Source of the DNA: Bacillota bacterium
GTDB lineage: Bacteria; Bacillota_I; Bacilli_A; RF39; UBA660
Length of the DNA stretch: 13,871 bases
NCBI GenBank assembly: GCA_023391185.1
Contig: JAEWBI010000038.1
Span: 1 to 13,871 of the forward strand
Direction: 5' to 3'
The notes under the pieces are model-generated. The model worked only from the letters and a program-made list of their open reading frames with translations. It did not search any database and was not told the DNA's origin. The number at the start of each line of letters is the position of its first letter. Within the stretch, counting starts at the first letter, position 1. Positions 1 to 5,849 of the stretch are shown piece after piece. The translations under genes and the position numbers were made by a program.

Positions 1-174
1 ATACTAAAATTAAAAAGAAAAATCAGTTTTGTAGATTTATTTGATAATATAGAAAAAGATTATATTGTTATTACTTTTTTATCTATATTAGATATGGCTA
101 AGCATGGAGAAATTGATATAAAACAGGATAGTAATTTTGGAGACATAGTTTTAGAAATAAAGGAAAGTGATTAA
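1..174 (+). CDS. scpA: Segregation and condensation protein A, C-terminal end (partial)
   Basis: The first 57 codons read in one open frame into a TAA directly before the next ATG. The residues match the C-terminal winged helix of ScpA, the kleisin subunit of the bacterial SMC condensin: a 'VITFLSILDMAKHG' stretch followed by 'DIKQDSNFGDIVL', with the usual pattern of a helix and then a Q-x(4)-F-G-D-I strand. In the complex this domain binds the SMC head. The start lies outside the window. The stop codon abuts the scpB start (TAAATG), the usual scpA-scpB coupling, which supports the call. Identification rests on this fragment plus context. Confidence 0.9.
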   Translation: MLKLKRKISFVDLFDNIEKDYIVITFLSILDMAKHGEIDIKQDSNFGDIVLEIKESD

Positions 175-741
175 ATGGAATTATTAGGAGTACTTGAAGG
201 TATTTTATTTGTTGTTGGTAATGAAGGTATTTCAGTAGATAGATTGAAAGAAATTTTAAATATTGAAGAAGACAAGATAAATTATCTAATAAGTTCATTA
301 AAAGAAGAATATAGTAAAGATAGTCACGGCTTTGATATAGAATTTCTAGCAGGAAGATATAAACTTGTAACAAAGAAAGAACATAAGGAGTATTATGAGA
401 AGTTAGTTGAAGTTGAAAAAAATGATGAGTTATCAAATTCTGCTTTAGAAACACTAGCTGTAATAGCATATAATTCTCCAGTAACAAGAGGTTATGTAGA
501 TGAGATTCGTGGTGTTGATAGTGTTTATCAAATTAAAAAGTTATTGTATAGAAATTTGATAAAAGAAGTTGGAAGATCAGAACTGCCTGGAAAACCTATT
601 CTTTATGCTGTTACAGATGAGTTTCTAGATTATCTAGGATTATCTTCAATTGACCAATTACCTAAGCTAGATGAAGTTAAAAATGATAATGAAGATATTA
701 TTTCAGATTTATATCAATCTAAATATAAAGAAGAGTTATAA
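175..741 (+). CDS. scpB: Segregation and condensation protein B
   Basis: Encodes 188 residues, the normal ScpB length. ScpB dimers bind the ScpA kleisin and, with SMC, organise and segregate the chromosome. The sequence starts with the family-typical 'LLGVLEGILFVVGNEGIS' (first winged helix). Its middle holds 'LSNSALETLAVIAYNSPVTRGYVDEIRGV' (about residues 86-114), the most conserved ScpB segment, followed by the second winged helix and the 'GRSELPGKPILYAVTDEFLDYLGL' block. The tail is short and acidic. The ATG directly follows the scpA stop, so the two are translationally coupled. A housekeeping gene with nothing unusual, it marks the stable chromosomal side of the window. Confidence 0.96.
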   Translation: MELLGVLEGILFVVGNEGISVDRLKEILNIEEDKINYLISSLKEEYSKDSHGFDIEFLAGRYKLVTKKEHKEYYEKLVEVEKNDELSNSALETLAVIAYNSPVTRGYVDEIRGVDSVYQIKKLLYRNLIKEVGRSELPGKPILYAVTDEFLDYLGLSSIDQLPKLDEVKNDNEDIISDLYQSKYKEEL

Positions 742-777
742 AAATAATTCTTTTTTATTTTAATTAAAAATAAAATA

Positions 778-786
778 TGATATAAT
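778..786 (+). promoter_or_regulatory. Extended -10 promoter of tRNA-Leu
   Basis: TGATATAAT is an extended -10 (TGn plus TATAAT) ending 8 nt before the tRNA-Leu 5' end. No good -35 is visible at the expected distance, so the call depends on the extended -10 and on position. Confidence 0.6.
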
Positions 787-794
787 ACAAATAT

Positions 795-879
795 GCCGGT
801 ATGATGGAATGGTAGTCATGCTTGACTCAAAATCAAGTGGGTTTTGCCCGTGTCGGTTCAAGTCCGACTACCGGTACCA
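795..879 (+). tRNA. tRNA-Leu (anticodon CAA)
   Basis: The 7-bp acceptor stem GCCGGTA/TACCGGT (first pair G-T) is followed by the discriminator A and an encoded CCA (877-879). The anticodon stem CTTGA/TCAAG encloses the loop CTCAAAA, giving anticodon CAA, which reads the leucine codon UUG. A long variable arm (GGG/CCC stem) marks it as a class II tRNA, as expected for Leu. The T arm contains the usual GGTTCAAGTCC. Confidence 0.95.
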
Positions 880-910
880 ATTATTATTTTATTATTTTGT
901 TAAAAATAAC

Positions 911-939
911 TTGCAAATAGTTAATTTTACTGGTAAAAT
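911..939 (+). promoter_or_regulatory. Promoter of tRNA-His
   Basis: TTGCAA (911-916), a 17-bp spacer, and TAAAAT (934-939) preceded by TGG, which makes an extended -10. It ends 12 nt before the tRNA-His gene, so tRNA-His appears to have its own promoter in addition to any read-through from tRNA-Leu. Confidence 0.65.
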
Positions 940-951
940 ATTATTGCATTT

Positions 952-1028
952 GGCGAATATGGTGAAGTGGTTAACACGGTAGATTGTGGTTCTATTATGC
1001 GTGGGTTCGATTCCCACTATTCGCCCCA
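952..1028 (+). tRNA. tRNA-His (anticodon GTG)
   Basis: The anticodon stem GTAGA/TCTAT encloses the loop TTGTGGT, giving anticodon GTG. The acceptor stem is 8 bp (GGCGAATA/TATTCGCC): the extra G at position -1 (952) pairs with C73. This is the identity element recognised by histidyl-tRNA synthetase, and bacteria encode it in the gene. CCA is encoded at 1026-1028. The T arm is GTGGG/TTCGATT/CCCAC. Confidence 0.95.
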
Positions 1029-1075
1029 AAAAGCAAGAGCGCCCAATAACGGGCTTAGAAATATACGGAAAGGCT

Positions 1076-1104
1076 AGTAATTTCAAGGAATTACTGGTCT
1101 TTTT
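1076..1104 (+). terminator. Intrinsic terminator of the tRNA genes
   Basis: Perfect 7-bp arms AGTAATT and AATTACT enclose the loop TCAAGG and are followed by GGTC and five T. A smaller GCCC/GGGC hairpin (1041-1054) lies between it and tRNA-His. It probably ends the tRNA-His transcript. Confidence 0.6.
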
Positions 1105-1145
1105 CGTTGCATAAAAAAAGCAATAAAAAAACACCCGAAATGATG
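1105..1145. other. Spacer between tRNA terminator and IS end
   Basis: No gene. It contains CAATAAAAAAACA (1121-1133), a 13-bp word that recurs inside the left IS end at 1167-1179. The repeat is A-rich and may be chance, or a trace of an older element end. Confidence 0.35.
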
Positions 1146-1181
1146 TGCACCCCAAACGGTAGACATCAATAAAAAAACAGT
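1146..1181 (+). repeat. IS3 element inverted repeat, orfB side
   Basis: This 36-bp terminal repeat matches the reverse complement of 2368-2403 at 31 of 36 positions. All five mismatches fall in a six-base block after TGCACCC; the inner 23 bases, from GTAGACATC to AACAGT, are identical. The 5' TG tip is typical of IS3 ends. Confidence 0.92.
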
Positions 1182-1198
1182 ATATTAAAAAGAGAAAA

Positions 1199-1990
1199 TT
1201 ATTTTTCTCTTTTTGTGTAATTTTTTTTCTTTTTATTAGTCTTTGACTTTAATCTTGTTGTGTTATAAAATAATATCCATTCTTCTACAAGTTGAATATA
1301 TTCTTGTAAAGATGTAATATTATTGTTGTACAAAGTTTCCTTTTTAAGAAGAGCATGCCAGCTTTCTATAGGAGAATCATCTATTGGTGTTCCCTTTCTA
1401 CTCATAGAAATTTGAATCCCATTTGATTCACAAATTGCTTTGTACTCATAAGATGTATATTGGAAACCTTGATCACTGTGAATGATTAATCCATGTACAT
1501 CTTTTTCTTTTGCTAATGCCTCATTTAAAGTATCTATTACTAATTTATTATCATTTGATTTGGATATTTTGTATGCAATTACATGTCTATCATATAAATC
1601 TATAATAGTAGATAAGTAAGCTCTAGCACCTTTAGATATTAAATATGTTACATCTGTATCCCATACTTTATTTAATGAATCAGTTTTAAAGTTCCTATTT
1701 AATAAATTTGGTTTTACATTATTCTCAATTCTTTTATTTTTATGTTTAATCTTTGCTTTTCTTATATATTCTGGCTGTATATTATACTTACTCATTATTC
1801 TTAATACCTTCTTTCCATTCATAACTACACCATATTTTTGGATTAGGCCTTCAACAATCCTACGATATCCATATGTGCCTTTAGAATCATCAAATATCTC
1901 TTTAATTACTAAATAATCATAATAATCAAGGTCTTCCTTATTTTTATATTTATAATAAGTTTTAGAGTTTATTTCTAATACTGCACACAT
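1199..1990 (-). CDS. IS3-family transposase OrfB (catalytic part)
   Basis: The rve-type integrase core of an IS3-family transposase. The N-terminal half has the HTH_21 block ('KGTYGYRRIVEGL', residues 37-49). The catalytic triad is D113 ('DTDVTYL'), D173 ('HSDQG') and E209 ('SPIESWH'), giving D-x(35)-E. The same frame stays open upstream of the listed ATG: after the A7 frameshift site, it reads through 'EKVTFINLYRDNFKLSN' into residue 1. The active protein is therefore probably an OrfA-OrfB fusion made by -1 frameshifting, and the internal ATG is only the first start in this frame. The C-terminus (after 'FYNTTRLKSK') is very lysine-rich and lacks the usual 'SPVEYR' motif, so it may be altered. 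Confidence 0.93.
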   Translation of the reverse strand: MCAVLEINSKTYYKYKNKEDLDYYDYLVIKEIFDDSKGTYGYRRIVEGLIQKYGVVMNGKKVLRIMSKYNIQPEYIRKAKIKHKNKRIENNVKPNLLNRNFKTDSLNKVWDTDVTYLISKGARAYLSTIIDLYDRHVIAYKISKSNDNKLVIDTLNEALAKEKDVHGLIIHSDQGFQYTSYEYKAICESNGIQISMSRKGTPIDDSPIESWHALLKKETLYNNNITSLQEYIQLVEEWILFYNTTRLKSKTNKKKKNYTKREK

Positions 1991-2031
1991 ATTTGAAAGT
2001 TTAAAATTATCTCTATACAGATTAATAAATG

Positions 2032-2319
2032 TTACTTTCTCTCTCGTTGTGCCTTGAGGAAGACCCGGTATTTTTTTAGTATTTCATATCTTTCTTTATA
2101 ATCCTCTTTTGTTAAATCTTTTTCTTTTGATCGACCACATTTGTTTCCAGTAATTAGTTCTGGATGATTCTTTTTATGCGTCCATGTAGCAATTGTACCA
2201 AAAGAAATATTATATTCTTTAGCAATATATCGTAATGATTTACCGGAATTAATTTCTATAAGAATTTTATTTTTTGTGTCATCATTATATTTACTAAATT
2301 TTTGTCCTTTTAACGCCAT
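2032..2319 (-). CDS. IS3-family transposase OrfA (helix-turn-helix part)
   Basis: Encodes 95 residues. The helix-turn-helix (about residues 9-45, 'SGKSLRYIAKEYNISFGTIATW') is expected to bind the terminal repeats. I chose the ATG at 2319 because AAAGGAGGTG lies 7-8 nt upstream of it; an in-frame ATG at 2355 would add 12 residues without such a site. The C-terminal part contains the leucine-rich stretch before the frameshift site. After slipping, the frame continues into OrfB; without slipping, it ends 'KAQRERK'. Confidence 0.88.
   Translation of the reverse strand: MALKGQKFSKYNDDTKNKILIEINSGKSLRYIAKEYNISFGTIATWTHKKNHPELITGNKCGRSKEKDLTKEDYKERYEILKKYRVFLKAQRERK
2071..2077 (-). promoter_or_regulatory. 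Programmed -1 frameshift heptamer
   Basis: Seven A on the minus strand read A-AAA-AAA in the orfA frame (codons CTA AAA AAA TAC). A -1 slip gives AAA AAA ATA CCG and enters the open orfB frame, which runs without a stop to the OrfB end. This is the standard IS3-family expression mechanism. I see no convincing downstream stimulatory hairpin. Confidence 0.75.
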
Positions 2320-2367
2320 AAGAAAACACCTCCTTTCGGAAGTGTATTTTACCATATTTTTATTTAA

Positions 2368-2403
2368 ACTGTTTTTTTATTGATGTCTACTCTAGAGGGT
2401 GCA
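2368..2403 (-). repeat. IS3 element inverted repeat, orfA side
   Basis: The partner of the 1146-1181 repeat. Transcription of orfA starts from just inside this end on the minus strand. Confidence 0.92.
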
Positions 2404-2439
2404 TTTCAGAATAATATATGCCAATTTTTAGTATTATTA

Positions 2440-2468
2440 TTGACAAATGAAGTAGAATTATATATAAT
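2440..2468 (+). promoter_or_regulatory. Promoter of the metal-resistance operon
   Basis: TTGACA (2440-2445), a 17-bp spacer and TATAAT (2463-2468): both hexamers match consensus. The ArsR-type palindrome starts 5 bp downstream, covering the expected transcription start. Confidence 0.88.
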
Positions 2469-2473
2469 ATAAA

Positions 2474-2495
2474 TATATGAACAACTATTCATATA
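2474..2495 (+). promoter_or_regulatory. ArsR/SmtB-family operator
   Basis: A perfect 8-bp inverted repeat, TATATGAA-CAACTA-TTCATATA, overlaps the predicted +1. It matches the ATGAA-N6-TTCAT form of known CadC and CzrA operators. The metal-free regulator encoded directly downstream is expected to bind here and block the promoter, and to release it when metal binds. Confidence 0.88.
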
Positions 2496-2514
2496 GTGAA
2501 AAGGAGTAGATTTA

Positions 2515-2877
2515 ATGATCAAAGAAAAAATTGTTAAATGCGAATGTACAATAATTCATAATGATATAGTAGAAAAAACCAGAAAGGAAATGCCAAAAGA
2601 TGAAACATTATATGATTTAGCTGAAATATTTAAAATCTTTGGCGATTTAACAAGAATTAAAATTCTATATTCTTTATTTAAGAATGAAATGTGTGTATGT
2701 GATATTGCAGCACTAATAGGAACAACACAATCAGCAATTTCTCATCAATTAAGATTATTAAAACAGTCCAAATTAGTGAAGTATAGAAAAGATGGGAAAA
2801 TAGTTTATTATTCATTAGATGATGGTCATGTAAAGAGTATATTTAACGAAGGATTAAGGCATATTGAAGAAAATTAA
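2515..2877 (+). CDS. ArsR-family metal-sensing repressor, CadC-like
   Basis: A 120-residue winged-helix repressor. The recognition helix lies in 'TTQSAISHQLRLLKQSKLV' (residues 70-88), followed by the wing 'RKDGKIVYYSL'. The thiolate metal site of CadC is present: 'MCVCD' gives C60 and C62 at the end of helix 3, and the N-terminus supplies C9 and C11. CadC itself has a C-x3-C pair there; this one is C-x-C. A second, SmtB/CadC-type helix-5 site is also visible: D103, H105, H116 and E119 have exactly the 2-11-3 spacing of CadC. This suggests sensing of soft divalent metals (Cd, Pb, Zn). It is first in an operon with an HMA chaperone and a P1B ATPase, and its operator lies just upstream. SD AAAAGGAG precedes the ATG. 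Confidence 0.92.
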   Translation: MIKEKIVKCECTIIHNDIVEKTRKEMPKDETLYDLAEIFKIFGDLTRIKILYSLFKNEMCVCDIAALIGTTQSAISHQLRLLKQSKLVKYRKDGKIVYYSLDDGHVKSIFNEGLRHIEEN

Positions 2878-2899
2878 ATATTTTTTAAAATCTATTAAT

Positions 2900-2917
2900 C
2901 ATGAATTTAGATTCATG
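2900..2917 (+). promoter_or_regulatory. Internal operator-like palindrome 1
   Basis: CATGAAT-TTAG-ATTCATG is a perfect 7-bp inverted repeat. Read as TGAA-N6-TTCA, it has the same geometry as the operator at 2474-2495. It could instead act as an RNA hairpin; the following CTTTTT is a weak terminator tract. Confidence 0.5.
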
Positions 2918-2937
2918 TATCTTTTTGCCAAAACACT

Positions 2938-2951
2938 TGAATATGTGTTCA
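2938..2951 (+). promoter_or_regulatory. Internal operator-like palindrome 2
   Basis: TGAA-TATGTG-TTCA repeats the TGAA-N6-TTCA arrangement 36 bp (centre to centre) from the previous site. Only the four-base half-sites are symmetric, so on its own it is weak. Two such sites in a 100-bp gap make regulation of the downstream genes plausible. Confidence 0.35.
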
Positions 2952-2980
2952 CTTGTTACTAGAAAATATAAGAAGGAGAA

Positions 2981-3208
2981 ATGAAAATGAAAAAAATATT
3001 TAGGTTAGAAGGTTTAGAATGCGCAAACTGTGCAGCAAAAATGGAAAAGGAAATTAGTAAACTAGACGGTGTGAAAGAAGCAACAGTTAATTTCATGAGT
3101 ACAAAATTAACAGTAGAAGCAGATGAAGAAAAAATGGATGATATAATATTAGCTTCTGAAAAAATTGTTAAAAAAATCGAATCTGGTGTAAAAATGAAAA
3201 GTGTTTAA
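2981..3208 (+). CDS. Heavy-metal-associated (HMA) domain protein, free-standing
   Basis: A 75-residue single HMA (ferredoxin-like) domain. The metal-binding loop 'GLECANCAAKME' supplies C14 and C17. It is followed by the family pattern 'I-x3-LDGV-x2-A-x-VNF-x4-LTVE'. It is expected to bind a soft metal in the cytosol and hand it to the ATPase encoded 14 bp downstream. That ATPase lacks its own N-terminal HMA domain, so the pair together replaces the fused arrangement of classical CadA. SD AAGGAG is at 2972-2977; the second ATG (2987) is also possible and would shorten it by two residues. Confidence 0.9.
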   Translation: MKMKKIFRLEGLECANCAAKMEKEISKLDGVKEATVNFMSTKLTVEADEEKMDDIILASEKIVKKIESGVKMKSV

Positions 3209-3222
3209 AGGGGAAATGCATA

Positions 3223-5073
3223 ATGAATAAAAAATTAATTAGTATCTTAATGGGGGGGGTGTTATTTGCACTTGCCATATTAATTAAAATTGATATAGAT
3301 TGGATAAAACGTGTATTGTTTATTGTTAGCTACATTGTTATAGGTGGAAATGTTGTGTTAAAAGCATTAAATAATATAAAAAATGGGAAGGTTTTTAGTG
3401 AAAACTTTTTAATGAGTATTGCTACGATTGGTGCTTTATGTATAGGAGAGTTTCCTGAAGCAGTAGCAGTTATGTTGTTTTATCAAGTTGGTGAACTTTT
3501 TCAAAGTTATGCAGTTGATAAATCAAGGAAATCAATTGCTAGTTTAATGGATATAAGACCTGATTATGCTAATCTAAAAAAAGGGGAAGCACTTGTAAGG
3601 ATTGACCCTAATGAAATAAAAATAGATGATATTATTGTTATTAAACCAGGGGAGAAAGTACCACTTGATGGTGAGGTTATTGAGGGAACTTCAGCAATTG
3701 ACACTTCTGCTTTAACAGGAGAGTCTATTCCTAGGACTGTTTCTATTGGTGATAATGTATTAAGTGGATGTATAAATGTGAATGGACTTCTTACTGTAAA
3801 AGTAACTAAAGAATTTGGTGAATCAACTGTAAGTAAGATTCTTGATTTAGTTGAAAATGCAACTAGCAAAAAGGCATCAACTGAAAACTTTATTACTAAA
3901 TTTGCAGGAGTATATACACCTGTTGTTGTTATTATAGCGTTAATACTTGCCATTATTCCACCATTAATTTTTAAAGATGCTACTTTTTCAAATTGGATAT
4001 ATAGAGCTTTAAGCTTTTTGGTTGTATCTTGCCCTTGTGCGTTAGTTATTTCAATTCCATTAAGTTTCTTTGGTGGTATTGGTGGTAGTTCAAGAAGTGG
4101 TATTTTAGTAAAAGGAAGTAATTATTTAGAGGCACTTGCCAAAACTGAAATAGTTGTATTTGACAAAACAGGAACATTAACAAAAGGAGTTTTTAAAGTT
4201 CAAGGAGTACATCCAATAGGTATTTCCGAAGATGAATTACTTGATATTTCTACTCATGCAGAAAGCTATTCAAATCATCCTATATCTTTATCACTAAAAC
4301 AAGCATATGGAAAAGAAATTGATAATTGTAGATTAGGTGAAGTTGAAGAAATTGCAGGTCATGGCGTAAAAACTATTGTTGATGGTAAAGAGGTTTTAGC
4401 AGGTAGTGTTAAACTGATGAAAAAATTTAATATTAACTATGCTGAGGATATAGATGAAACTATTGGAACTGTTGTCCATGTTGCAATAGATAATAAGTAT
4501 GTAGGATTTATTGATATTGATGATGAATTGAAAGAAGATTCAAAACAAGCAATACAAGAATTGAGAAGGTCTAATATTAAGCAAATTGTTATGCTTACAG
4601 GTGATGTAAAAAGTATTGGTGAAAAGATTGGTAATGAGCTAAAATTAGATAAAGTTTATGCTGAATTATTACCTGTTGATAAAGTTATAAGAGTAGAAGA
4701 ATTGTTAGAAGAAAAATCTGATAAAGGTAAATTAGTATTTGTAGGTGATGGCATAAACGATGCACCTGTTTTAACTAGAGCAGATATAGGTATAGCTATG
4801 GGTGGATTAGGATCAGATGCAGCGATTGAAGCAGCTGATGTAGTTATTATGACAGATGAGCCATCTAAAATTGTAACTGCTATAAGAATATCTAAAAAGA
4901 CCCTAAAAATAGCAAATCAAAATATTTTCTTTGCTATATCTATAAAAATAATAGTATTAATATTATGTGCTTTAGGATTAACAACAATGTGGGGAGCAGT
5001 ATTTGCTGATGTTGGAGTAACAGTTATCGCAGTATTAAATGCTTTTAGAGCTTTGAAAGTTGAAAATTTATAA
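3223..5073 (+). CDS. cadA: P1B-type Zn/Cd/Pb-exporting ATPase (CadA/ZntA-like)
   Basis: A 616-residue integral membrane P-type ATPase that pumps soft divalent cations out of the cell using ATP. Landmarks: actuator TGES (165-168); the transmembrane metal site CPC (270-272) in 'SCPCALVIS'; phosphorylated D314 in DKTGT; the HP motif H352-P353; TGD (459-461); hinge GDGIND (508-513). The last helices carry K575 and D596, 21 residues apart, which with CPC define the P1B-2 (Zn/Cd/Pb) group rather than copper pumps. It is shorter than typical CadA (about 700 residues or more) because no HMA domain is fused to it; a separate HMA protein precedes it. SD AAAGGGG lies before the ATG. A run of eight G (3252-3259) near the start of the gene could slip during replication. 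Confidence 0.94.
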   Translation: MNKKLISILMGGVLFALAILIKIDIDWIKRVLFIVSYIVIGGNVVLKALNNIKNGKVFSENFLMSIATIGALCIGEFPEAVAVMLFYQVGELFQSYAVDKSRKSIASLMDIRPDYANLKKGEALVRIDPNEIKIDDIIVIKPGEKVPLDGEVIEGTSAIDTSALTGESIPRTVSIGDNVLSGCINVNGLLTVKVTKEFGESTVSKILDLVENATSKKASTENFITKFAGVYTPVVVIIALILAIIPPLIFKDATFSNWIYRALSFLVVSCPCALVISIPLSFFGGIGGSSRSGILVKGSNYLEALAKTEIVVFDKTGTLTKGVFKVQGVHPIGISEDELLDISTHAESYSNHPISLSLKQAYGKEIDNCRLGEVEEIAGHGVKTIVDGKEVLAGSVKLMKKFNINYAEDIDETIGTVVHVAIDNKYVGFIDIDDELKEDSKQAIQELRRSNIKQIVMLTGDVKSIGEKIGNELKLDKVYAELLPVDKVIRVEELLEEKSDKGKLVFVGDGINDAPVLTRADIGIAMGGLGSDAAIEAADVVIMTDEPSKIVTAIRISKKTLKIANQNIFFAISIKIIVLILCALGLTTMWGAVFADVGVTVIAVLNAFRALKVENL

Positions 5074-5091
5074 AATTGAAAGAGTGAAAAT

Positions 5092-5321
5092 ATGGCATTA
5101 TTATTAACACTATTAGTAGGATTTTTTATCATATTAGGAACTATTGTAGTATTCTTTACAAATAACAAAAAAAGATTATTAATTTTTCGATTTGTGTGGC
5201 ATTTGGAGTAATGATTTCTTTAGGTATTTTAGAAATACTCCCAAAAACTTATGAAATCTTCACAGGACATATAAATATTCCTCACAATATTTTTGTACTA
5301 GCAATTAGTATAATATTCTAA
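5092..5321 (+). pseudogene. ZIP/ZupT-like metal transporter, frameshifted and truncated
   Basis: From ATG 5092, 'MALLLTLLVGFFIILGTIVVFFTNNKKRLL' forms a first helix and then stops at 5209 after an out-of-frame tail. One base to the side, the frame continues as 'NFSICVAFGVMISLGILEILPKTYEIF', which is the second-helix block of ZIP-family (ZupT-like) transporters, up to a TAA at 5319. Losing one A around 5177 (AGATTATTAA for AGATTAATTAA) explains the shift. Even when repaired, only about 76 codons remain of a protein that is normally about 250 or more residues, so all later helices and the metal site are gone. It lies 18 bp after the ATPase gene and was probably the last gene of the metal operon. 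Confidence 0.75.
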
Positions 5322-5330
5322 AAATTAAGT

Positions 5331-5360
5331 TTGACTTTTATGAATAATATATATTATAAT
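5331..5360 (+). promoter_or_regulatory. Promoter-like sequence abutting a terminator
   Basis: TTGACT (5331-5336), an 18-bp spacer and TATAAT (5355-5360). The predicted start lies inside the hairpin that begins at 5362, so any transcript would end almost at once. It may be a remnant, or the palindrome may serve as an operator. Confidence 0.45.
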
Positions 5361-5361
5361 G

Positions 5362-5392
5362 TAGCTAGCAAATTGCTAGCTATATTTTTTTT
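5362..5392 (+). terminator. Intrinsic terminator of the metal operon
   Basis: Perfect 10-bp arms TAGCTAGCAA and TTGCTAGCTA are separated by one A (an effective loop of a few bases), then TAT and eight T (5385-5392). It is the first strong terminator after the ATPase and ZIP remnant. Confidence 0.8.
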
Positions 5393-5441
5393 GCTCTTGT
5401 TCTCGAAATCGATAGATTTTACGCCCCATTAAGAGAGTAAT

Positions 5442-5473
5442 CGAACTTCCAATAGGAGGTTCGTTTTATTTTT
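5442..5473 (+). terminator. Terminator inside cassette-start module 1
   Basis: Arms CGAACTTCC and GGAGGTTCG (one T-G pair), loop AATA, then TTTTATTTTT. It would insulate the next gene from upstream transcription. Confidence 0.78.
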
Positions 5474-5486
5474 ACTAAAAATGTTA

Positions 5487-5492
5487 TATAAT
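5487..5492 (+). promoter_or_regulatory. -10 box for the small membrane protein gene
   Basis: TATAAT is followed 6 nt later by the ribosome binding site AGAGGTG, so the 5' leader would be only a few bases. No clear -35 box. The same arrangement recurs at 10728-10733. Confidence 0.55.
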
Positions 5493-5511
5493 TAAATTAG
5501 AGGTGATTGTA

Positions 5512-5754
5512 GTGAAGAATTATAAGATAGAAAATATTTATCAAGTAGCATCAATAATTATATTTGTAATTGGTTTATGCTTTACTTATCTTATTGCTGA
5601 AAGCGAGGATGCTCCAGGTTTTATTTTTTTAGGAACAGCGGTAGTTACTGGCTTTTGCTTATTTTTATTCGGCTTTGGTAGATTAATAAAAGCTATTGAA
5701 ACTAATAATAAAATATTAATAGATATTCATAATGAACTTAAAAATAAAAAGTAG
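5512..5754 (+). CDS. Small two-helix membrane protein, function unknown
   Basis: Encodes 80 residues from GTG at 5512, chosen because AGAGGTG (5499-5505) lies 6 nt upstream; an in-frame GTG at 5503 overlaps that site. Two hydrophobic helices are visible ('ASIIIFVIGLCFTYLIA', about 13-29, and 'IFLGTAVVTGFCLFLFGFG', about 38-56). A charged C-terminal helix follows ('LIKAIETNNKILIDIHNELKNKK') that could lie along the membrane or oligomerise. I do not recognise a function. It is a single-gene unit with its own terminator-promoter module in front and a repeat box plus terminator behind. Confidence 0.75.
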   Translation: MKNYKIENIYQVASIIIFVIGLCFTYLIAESEDAPGFIFLGTAVVTGFCLFLFGFGRLIKAIETNNKILIDIHNELKNKK

Positions 5755-5776
5755 TTATTTTTAAAAACGGTTTATG

Positions 5777-5798
5777 CCTATTGGAATATTGCCCCATT
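5777..5798 (+). repeat. Cassette-end box, copy 1
   Basis: CCTATTGGAATATTGC (5777-5792), running into CCCATT. The first 16 bases recur exactly at 11506-11521 behind the methyltransferase gene. The right part (TTGCCCCATT) also resembles the GCCCCATT box that opens the cassette-start modules. Confidence 0.75.
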
Positions 5799-5810
5799 GA
5801 TAATTTTCGT

Positions 5811-5840
5811 GCTAACTCGTGTAGAGTTGGCTTTTATTTT
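5811..5840 (+). terminator. Terminator after the small membrane protein gene
   Basis: Arms GCTAACTC and GAGTTGGC (one T-G pair), loop GTGTA, then TTTTATTTT. Confidence 0.8.
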
Positions 5841-5849
5841 GTAATTAAA

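Larger units (their letters stand above)
1146..2403 (-). mobile_element. IS3-family insertion sequence, complete
   Basis: The element is 1258 bp, a normal IS3-family size. It is bounded by inverted repeats that start TGCACCC and carries overlapping-frame orfA and orfB on the minus strand. The transposase has the DDE triad with D-x(35)-E spacing typical of IS3. Both reading frames are intact, so it may be active. The flanking 3 bp differ (ATG on the left, TTT on the right), so I see no target duplication. It sits between the tRNA terminator and the promoter of the metal operon; the -35 box of that operon is 37 bp beyond the IS end and does not depend on it. Confidence 0.93.
5415..5514 (+). repeat. 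Cassette-start module, copy 1
   Basis: About 100 bp that align with 10655-10754. In order: GATTT, the box GCCCCATTAAGAGA (5423-5436), a hairpin terminator (5442-5473), TATAAT (5487-5492), and AGAGGTGAT before the start codon. The downstream genes of the two copies are unrelated, so the similarity is not gene duplication. The hairpin stems differ but still pair in both copies. Confidence 0.8.

Noticed and set aside
98..487. 129-codon minus-strand frame over scpA/scpB
   Set aside because: Antisense shadow of clearly conserved genes; composition is leucine-rich low-complexity.
892..1155. 87-codon minus-strand frame across tRNA-His
   Set aside because: It is antisense to the tRNA and contains the 'GIEPTHNRTT' type of sequence that arises from reading tRNA genes backwards; not a real gene.
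1121..1179. CAATAAAAAAACA word repeated beside and inside the IS end
   Set aside because: A-rich 13-bp repeat in AT-rich DNA; could be chance, and does not form a proper target duplication.
3564..3953. 129-codon minus-strand frame inside the ATPase gene
   Set aside because: Fully antisense to conserved ATPase motifs, with no ribosome binding site of note.
4917..5168. 83-codon minus-strand frame at the ATPase end
   Set aside because: Shadow of the ATPase and ZIP remnant; no independent support.
5362..5382. TAGCTAGCAA palindrome as a CRISPR or phage attachment site
   Set aside because: Single copy, followed by T8; an intrinsic terminator explains it.
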